A stretch of DNA of 64,000 nt from Paramarasmius palmivorus. Taxonomy: Eukaryota; Basidiomycota; Agaricomycetes; Agaricales; Marasmiaceae. Position numbers and translations under genes: made by a program. The stretch covers positions 62,001 through 126,000 of the forward strand of contig JAYKXP010000086.1 in the NCBI GenBank assembly GCA_037176845.1, given 5' to 3'. The notes beneath the pieces are model-generated. The model saw nothing but the letters and a program-made list of their open reading frames with translations, was not told the DNA's origin and did not search any database. Below are positions 58,990-64,000 of this stretch, piece after piece. Numbering within the stretch: position 1 is the stretch's first letter; each line of letters opens with the position of its first letter.

Positions 58990-59895
58990 CCTTACTCTTC
59001 CCAGTTGATGATAGTGATATGGTGGTCGAACATATCAGTTTCTGATGATCTTGCGAAGTTCCTGGTATGCCCCGTACAGTGAAACTGTATATTCTTACAG
59101 CACACATCTTTTTCCCAGAAATTTTCCCTGAAACCGTGTTCTATTTATCGCATACTGACTACCCATCCAGTATCTCAAATGTTACACCTGTATTACTCTG
59201 TATTTTGGATCTAATGAGGTACCTGTACTTCCGCAGTGTGCACTGCTCACTATCCAAGATTCTCATGGTGTTATCATTTACTTTGAGAGGACAGAATATA
59301 GCCATTCCTCGATTTGCCGTAGAGCCTCATCAGTGGTGACGACATCAACAGCAACGGCAAGAAGATGTCATGCTGGGGAATTGGGAGACATACAACGAGG
59401 CACGGAATATTCTGGTGGGCGGGATAAATATTTCGAAACCTTCAACGCTACGCTAAGCAATTGTCGATACAAGGATTCTGGGAACCGGACTATGAAGGGG
59501 TGAAGGTTAGGCCCAAAACCACGTGGAAACGGCTGAACGGTACGTACCAGCTCAGCCTTGGTATAACTGACGGTGTAGATACAAATATGGAAATCTAGGA
59601 ATGAAGATGGAGGAACAAGAACGACACGTGGATAAAAATGGTATTTTTGCGCTTCAGAGACGTGAGGCAGTGACAAACCATATATTGGAAGCATAAGCCC
59701 TGTCCGCTGGCGGTGGGTTAGGATTTACATATTCATAAACGGGCACTGGCTGCCAAGGACGAGGAGCTGGTGAAGGTGGGCTGTGGGTGAAAGAATGTGT
59801 GTGAGGTGGGGGCTTCGAGGGATAGACTTCCAATAATGCCACGACCTACTACAAAATACGTATAGACGTTAGCCTAAGCACCAAGGGTTGAATGA
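58990..59895 (-). other. Intergenic with minus-strand coding-like remnant
   Basis: The minus frames 59368-59694 (108 codons, including LVRTVQPFPRGFGPNLHPF) and 59654-59842 (Pro/His-rich) are protein-like but lie in different frames and have no start or splice model. This is probably another decayed minus-strand block placed directly against the truncated FAM copy 7. Confidence 0.3.
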
Positions 59896-60944
59896 ATGGA
59901 ACCAGTTGAGAGCAAAGACGCGCCTTATGGCTACCAGGCTGCAGACCGTACTCTTCATCGAAGTAACACAACCGGTGATTCCTTCGAGTTTCGTTTCTCG
60001 GGTTCGTAACAGGCTCATATGCATGTACTACTGTCCTCACATGCTGTCTTACAGGAACCTCGATATCAGTGCATGGGATCTATATTACAGGGAATTACAC
60101 CGGGAAATTTAGCATGGACGGTAACATCCAACGCAAAACCTACCCTCAAGATTATACACCTCCAGAAGGGTATTCAGGATATTTAATGCATCATGTTTTC
60201 TATGAAAACACGGCCCTCAGTCCCGGGAATCACGCCCTCGTTGTCAACGTCACCAGCATCACACCAGGTGGCTTTGGGACTGACTTTAACCTTGACTACA
60301 TCACATACAAACCCTCTTTCGCTTCCGTGACCGAGAAGCCTCCCTTTATCAGGGGTTCTGAGAGTCAACAAATATCACGAGGGACACGCCTCCCCATCGG
60401 AGCGATTATAGGCATATCAATTGGTGGCGTCTCATTACTACTCGTTCCTGGACTCCTGTTCTTTTTTCGGAGAAGGAGAATGGCATCGAGGAAAGAGAGT
60501 GAGTCTTTCCTGAATTCTTTCTGACAACTCTTTGTATATTAATTTATGATAGGCGAAACGGCCTCGACTGTAGACCCATTTGCGACGCATCTGGGCGTCA
60601 GCTCAAAACCCAAGCCCAGCAAGTGGGCCGAAGCGTTCCCGTCGCAAAACGGCACTGACACGGCAGAGTTAGCGGACGAAGGAATTCCACATCTCCCACC
60701 TCCATGGAGTACAATGGAGGTTAGACGACGGAACGAAGAGATTACTGCTCTTTCTGCTCAAATGGAACATTCGGATAATCCCACTCGCGGGGAACTATTT
60801 GCTAGAATTAACATACTCACAATGGAGGTTGAAAGACTAGTGCGAGAGAATGCACCGCCGGAGTATGGAGGGAGTGATGCAGGTCAGAGACCAAATTCAG
60901 ATTCGGGAACACTTCCATCTTATGATCACCTTGAAAGGTCATAA
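59896..60944 (+). CDS. FAM copy 7: 5'-truncated, repeat 2 onward
   Basis: Exons 59896-60001, 60055-60498 and 60553-60944 form 314 codons (313 aa). The sequence enters the family in the middle of exon 2 (ADRTLHRSNTTGDSFEFRFSG) and keeps TSISVHG, NHALVVNVT, LDYITYKPSF, the helix GAIIGISIGGVSLLLVPGLLF, RRRRMASRKE, the predicted coiled coil, APPEYGG and TLPSYDHLE. Repeat 1, exon 1 and the FAM promoter are absent and upstream DNA is unrelated. The ATG at 59896 is simply the first in-frame Met. The remaining exons have no stops or frameshifts, so the loss is recent or the short form is still expressed from another promoter. The first intron has an unusual GTTCGT donor. Confidence 0.6.
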
Positions 60945-62058
60945 AGTTGTTGATACGGTACGACACCTTTTGGTTCCTGAAAACTGCTTACTTTACAGAT
61001 TGATCATTACGGTCTTGAATCATGTATTACATTTGTATAGTCAAGCTTCAGACATTGGCTTTGGGATTTCATATACTCTATATCACTTCAGCCACTAAAA
61101 GCAATCTTCCGGAGAAGATAGATACAAGCGCTGTTGAAAGATAGCAGAAAGTAATAACTCAGCGGAATATACAAAGGGGATATCCACAAATTGAAATATC
61201 CTGTCCTGTTTTCGGGCGAGATCAACAAACTATGATCGACAACGACAAAGAACAAGATTAACATACCAGGATTCATTACATAACTGCGGCCAGGGATAGC
61301 GAGCGCGTACTCGAGCGCAATACAAGTATTGTTACGAACAAGTTCAGCTACGTTTCCGAGCTGAAAACCCCAAACCGTTTCTTAGTTATGATCGAAATGA
61401 TAGACAAGGTTGCCGCGAAGGATGCTGTACGCAACATTTCAACGGTCTAGCGCATACCTGTCGTCACTAAACAAACGTTAATATCGAAAGAAAAGAGGAA
61501 AAGGTTGAACAGAACATACTTCGCACACCGAGAACGTCCCAGTAGCGCAAAGGTGGAATGTGCCACGATAGGTTGGGTAGCCTTCTGCCATATATCGAAT
61601 CTTCCATGATTGACCTCTACACCGGACCTGTTAATCAGATGCGCTCTTCCCAACATCCCGCCCTTCCACGCTCTAGGTTAGGATATGGGGGTGAATATCG
61701 AGAAGCGAGGTTTAGCAAACGGCTGAGTTTGAGTAACATTATATCTTCGTCCTCAGGTCGCATTCTCCATTACCTCTTCCATCGTACATGATCCATATAT
61801 AAGGCAAAGGGGATGCAAGTGGTAAGTGAAAGGGTATTCCAGGTTCATGAGCGCCCAAGGTTGAGGAGCTAGGTGTAGAGAGTTCGAAGAACGCGTAGGC
61901 GCTGCGTTGAAAGGAGTTGTATCAGGATGCCAATAGAGAGCGTGCATGGTCTGAATTCGGTTGATTGGGGTATCGATCCAGTTCCTGGTTGTGTCGTCGG
62001 GGAAAAGGTCGCAAACGAGCGATTGACAGATTCAAGTTAGGTTCACATCAAGATCAAG
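60945..62058. other. Intergenic
   Basis: No gene recognised. Small minus frames (61447-61656, 61753-61947) may belong to the remnant at 62059-62667. Confidence 0.3.
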
Positions 62059-62667
62059 TCAAGCCATGTAACATTTAAGTGAATATGAGGGAAGTCCGAG
62101 TCGACGGTCAGTCATAGTTGTCGCGGCGTAAATGGTAAGCCCGTCATTATTGGAGACCTCTTTGCCAAATATGGAATCATAGGCGCCGACTACAGTCTTT
62201 GGAAGATGTCCCTCGGACTGTGATAGCGGGATCTCGATGGTGTTGAATATTCAGTAAATATGGCTACCTATGACTCAGAAGGTATGTCTGCTACTCCGGT
62301 GACCTTATATGTCCAACCCTGAGGGTGCAGTCTCATTTTTCATGAAAGTCAGTCTGTTTCGTAAACGTGGGAAAGTAGGAAACGGTGTTGAGATTTCATA
62401 CGGAAAGTTGCGCAGGACATGAAACACACGTTGAATAGATGGTGAAGACATTTCAGTCAGTTGTGACGTCGAAACCCTGTATATAGGCGGGATACTGGCA
62501 GGCAAGGGAAAAATCTGCTCGGTGGACCATTCAAATATCATGCTCGGCAACGACGCAAGTGTGGTGCAGGGAATGCTCAGCCAAGCTTCGGAACATTGGG
62601 AATTGGTTATTGACGACATTAGAACACTTGAGTACATTTGAGTACAATTGAGTACAATTCGAGTCAA
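62059..62667 (-). pseudogene. Unidentified minus-strand coding remnant
   Basis: The minus frame 62305-62667 (120 codons) contains SIPCTTLASLPSMIFEWS. A second segment (about 62240 down to the stop at 62059) reads IPLSQSEGHLPKTVVGAY and ends PSYSLKCYMA. Both pieces are in the same frame and separated by a region with stops, as expected for two exons around an intron. The splice sites are poor. The protein family is not recognised. Confidence 0.3.
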
Positions 62668-62712
62668 TAAGTAGACCTGAGTAGACCTTGACTTGACCTT
62701 GACTTGAATTTA
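62625..62712. repeat. Short tandem repeats, TTGAGTACA(A/T) and CTTGAC types
   Basis: Four to five units of (T)TTGAGTACAA-like sequence are followed by GTAGACC and CTTGACTTGAC-like units. Low copy number and imperfect. Confidence 0.5.
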
Positions 62713-63290
62713 CCGTGACCCGATTGACAGGCGAAGAGAGGGTGGCGAGGGAATGAGGAAATCGATGTTCTTGATTTGAGATTCATGGGTTATAACCGTA
62801 TCCGCTGTTATCAAACCCGTTCCTTCAAAGCCCCCACTTCATAATCACCATTCCCTAGCCATGAAGGCAGCCTCTCAGGACCAACTAGACACGGTATAGC
62901 TTCAGGGTGATGATGTATGGGGGGAGAAGAATATGCCAAGGCAAAGTTGTGAACGAAGTCGGCGGTCGAGGAACGGGGTCTAGTGCGAATGGAAGTGACG
63001 GAAAGTGGTGAATATTGACAGCTAGGTAGCGGTTAGCCTTTTATAAGATGACCTGAGGGCCGTAGAATGTCATACCGAACCCGGCATTGAGACTCTAGAC
63101 GCACATCTCTCGACACATCTTCTTTCACGATGATCACGTTCTGATCAGAGCCCTAACACGCTGGCGGGTGCAAGGAGCAAAACCCCGGTTCGTGATGACG
63201 TCGGAGGGCTGCAACGCGTTCCATTCTGGATGTAAAGGGTTCGAGATGAGGATTTTGGAGGATTCTGGGGACGGAGTCAAGTCACAGTAG
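62713..63290. other. Intergenic
   Basis: No gene recognised. A minus frame (63134-63520, 128 codons) runs across the FAM relic and is not supported. Confidence 0.3.
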
Positions 63291-63387
63291 CAGGCCTGAT
63301 GATTCGTTTGAGTTTTCCTTTTCGGGTCTGTAACTAGTTTCTCAAAATATTGTGAAAATCTTAGTTCGTTCGATGGGGACTTATTTC
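63291..63387 (+). pseudogene. FAM relic: end of exon 2, intron, start of exon 3
   Basis: GATGATTCGTTTGAGTTTTC aligns with the GDSFEFRFSG coding end of exon 2. An intron-like stretch containing GAAAATCTTAGTTCGTTCGA and the beginning GGGACTT of exon 3 follow. About 100 bp survive between unrelated sequences. Confidence 0.55.
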
Positions 63388-63505
63388 GAGCGCGCAATGC
63401 CATGTTTTTGGTCACGGTGCCTTCGGAAACTGCGACAAGTCTTTCTGCGAGTCTAACTCTCGCCACGCCATTTTGGTCGTGAACTGAAGATATAGGACCA
63501 TTCGG
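63388..63505. repeat. Dispersed repeat shared with 50338-50457
   Basis: About 118 bp nearly identical in both places, including GGTCACGGTGCCTTCGGAAA and TCTTTCTGCGAGTCTAACTC. The high similarity compared with other duplicates here suggests a recent copying event. Confidence 0.6.
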
Positions 63506-64000
63506 TGACTCCATTGGCATTTCTCAAACGTCGCCCATCTGACCAGCCAAAGATAGCTTTAGGAGTATCTAATCGTACGTGGAATATTCGATCCCAATCA
63601 CACCAACCACGCATCAAAATATCTCTTCTGAAGCATCGAATCCATCAAGAGGGACGATGGATGCGAACAAGATGGGATTAATCACCGTGTTCAACTGTTA
63701 AAAGGGAGTGCGTTATTAATCCATTCATCATAGAAACGAAATTATTATATTATCATCTCGCTATACCTAGATATTCACCGCAATGCCTAGATGTCTACGT
63801 AGATGAATCACAACTGGCTTTTAGTGAAACCAAGTATAATCGTCAGAAGATATCATCTATCACCTGGTTATATCACCGCTCGTTCGAAAATACCCACATC
63901 ACATGATGAACACGCCAGCCACATAAATACGAGACAAGAAATAGCACGGGTATTTCAAGATCCGATTCCCGTTGTTTCTGCCCTGGCGAGGACAGGTCTC
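63506..64000 (+). promoter_or_regulatory. FAM upstream region of a copy beyond the window
   Basis: 63630-63720 resembles the far upstream part of FAM promoters (AGCATCGAATCCATCAAGAG). 63893-63935 is the core element (CACATCACATGATGAACACG then CCAGCCACATAAATACGAG), closest to copy 3. The final 60 bases resemble the copy 3 leader. From the spacing in other copies an ATG is expected within about 100 bp of the right edge. Confidence 0.5.

Noticed and set aside
1..64000. LTR retrotransposon, autonomous DNA transposon, CRISPR array or biosynthetic gene cluster
   Set aside because: No reverse-transcriptase, integrase, transposase, synthase or regularly spaced repeat signature was found in any frame by reading. 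A profile search would be needed to exclude very degraded remains.

Overview
The window looks like nuclear DNA of a filamentous basidiomycete, probably an agaricomycete. Coding regions are split by short GT-AG introns of about 47-67 bp. The proteins include fungal Zn2Cys6 and C2H2 regulators, and one tRNA-Asp has a canonical intron after anticodon position 37. No reverse transcriptase, transposase, bacterial operon or CRISPR array was recognised by reading. Intact coding is sparse and most of the rest is old, diverged duplicated DNA, so this reads as a fast-evolving accessory region. All homology statements come from comparing segments within the window by eye.

Layout. 0-5 kb: the 3' part of a Zn2Cys6 gene (copy a), a degenerate TGTTACTCAAG-type repeat, then a decayed minus-strand block ending in a palindrome and a tRNA-Asp-like gene. 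6.6-8.0 kb: a three-exon C2H2 zinc-finger gene. 9.3-31.4 kb: four copies of a membrane-protein family (FAM, copies 1-4) plus a deleted relic at 18.6-19.3 kb, alternating with minus-strand decayed blocks. 32-35.6 and 41.25-44.7 kb: two copies of one block of about 3.5 kb carrying Zn2Cys6 genes b and c. Between them are a minus-strand FAM relic (37.3-37.8 kb), a five-exon gene (38.35-39.21 kb) and a small single-exon ORF (40.17 kb). 45-51.7 kb: more decayed blocks, an intact intron-containing tRNA-Asp, and a palindrome-rich segment. 52.2-60.9 kb: FAM copies 5, 6 and a 5'-truncated copy 7. The last ~350 bases repeat the FAM upstream region, so another copy probably starts just past the right edge.

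The FAM family is the main content: five apparently intact genes (455-486 aa), one disabled copy, one 5'-truncated copy and three relics. Each full copy has two related beta-rich ectodomain repeats with many N-glycosylation sequons, one transmembrane helix, a basic stop-transfer segment, and a cytoplasmic tail with a predicted coiled coil, a PPEY (PPxY) motif and usually an LPSY motif. Introns 1 and 2 fall at the same phase-1 glycine codon of the two repeats, which indicates internal duplication of an intron-bearing ancestor. The array seems to have grown by copying a composite unit: FAM gene, shared 3' flank, minus-strand decayed gene, TTGTCACA/TGTGACAA palindrome, tRNA-Asp-like sequence. A surface or endomembrane receptor-like role, with turnover through a WW-domain ubiquitin ligase, is inference from motifs only.
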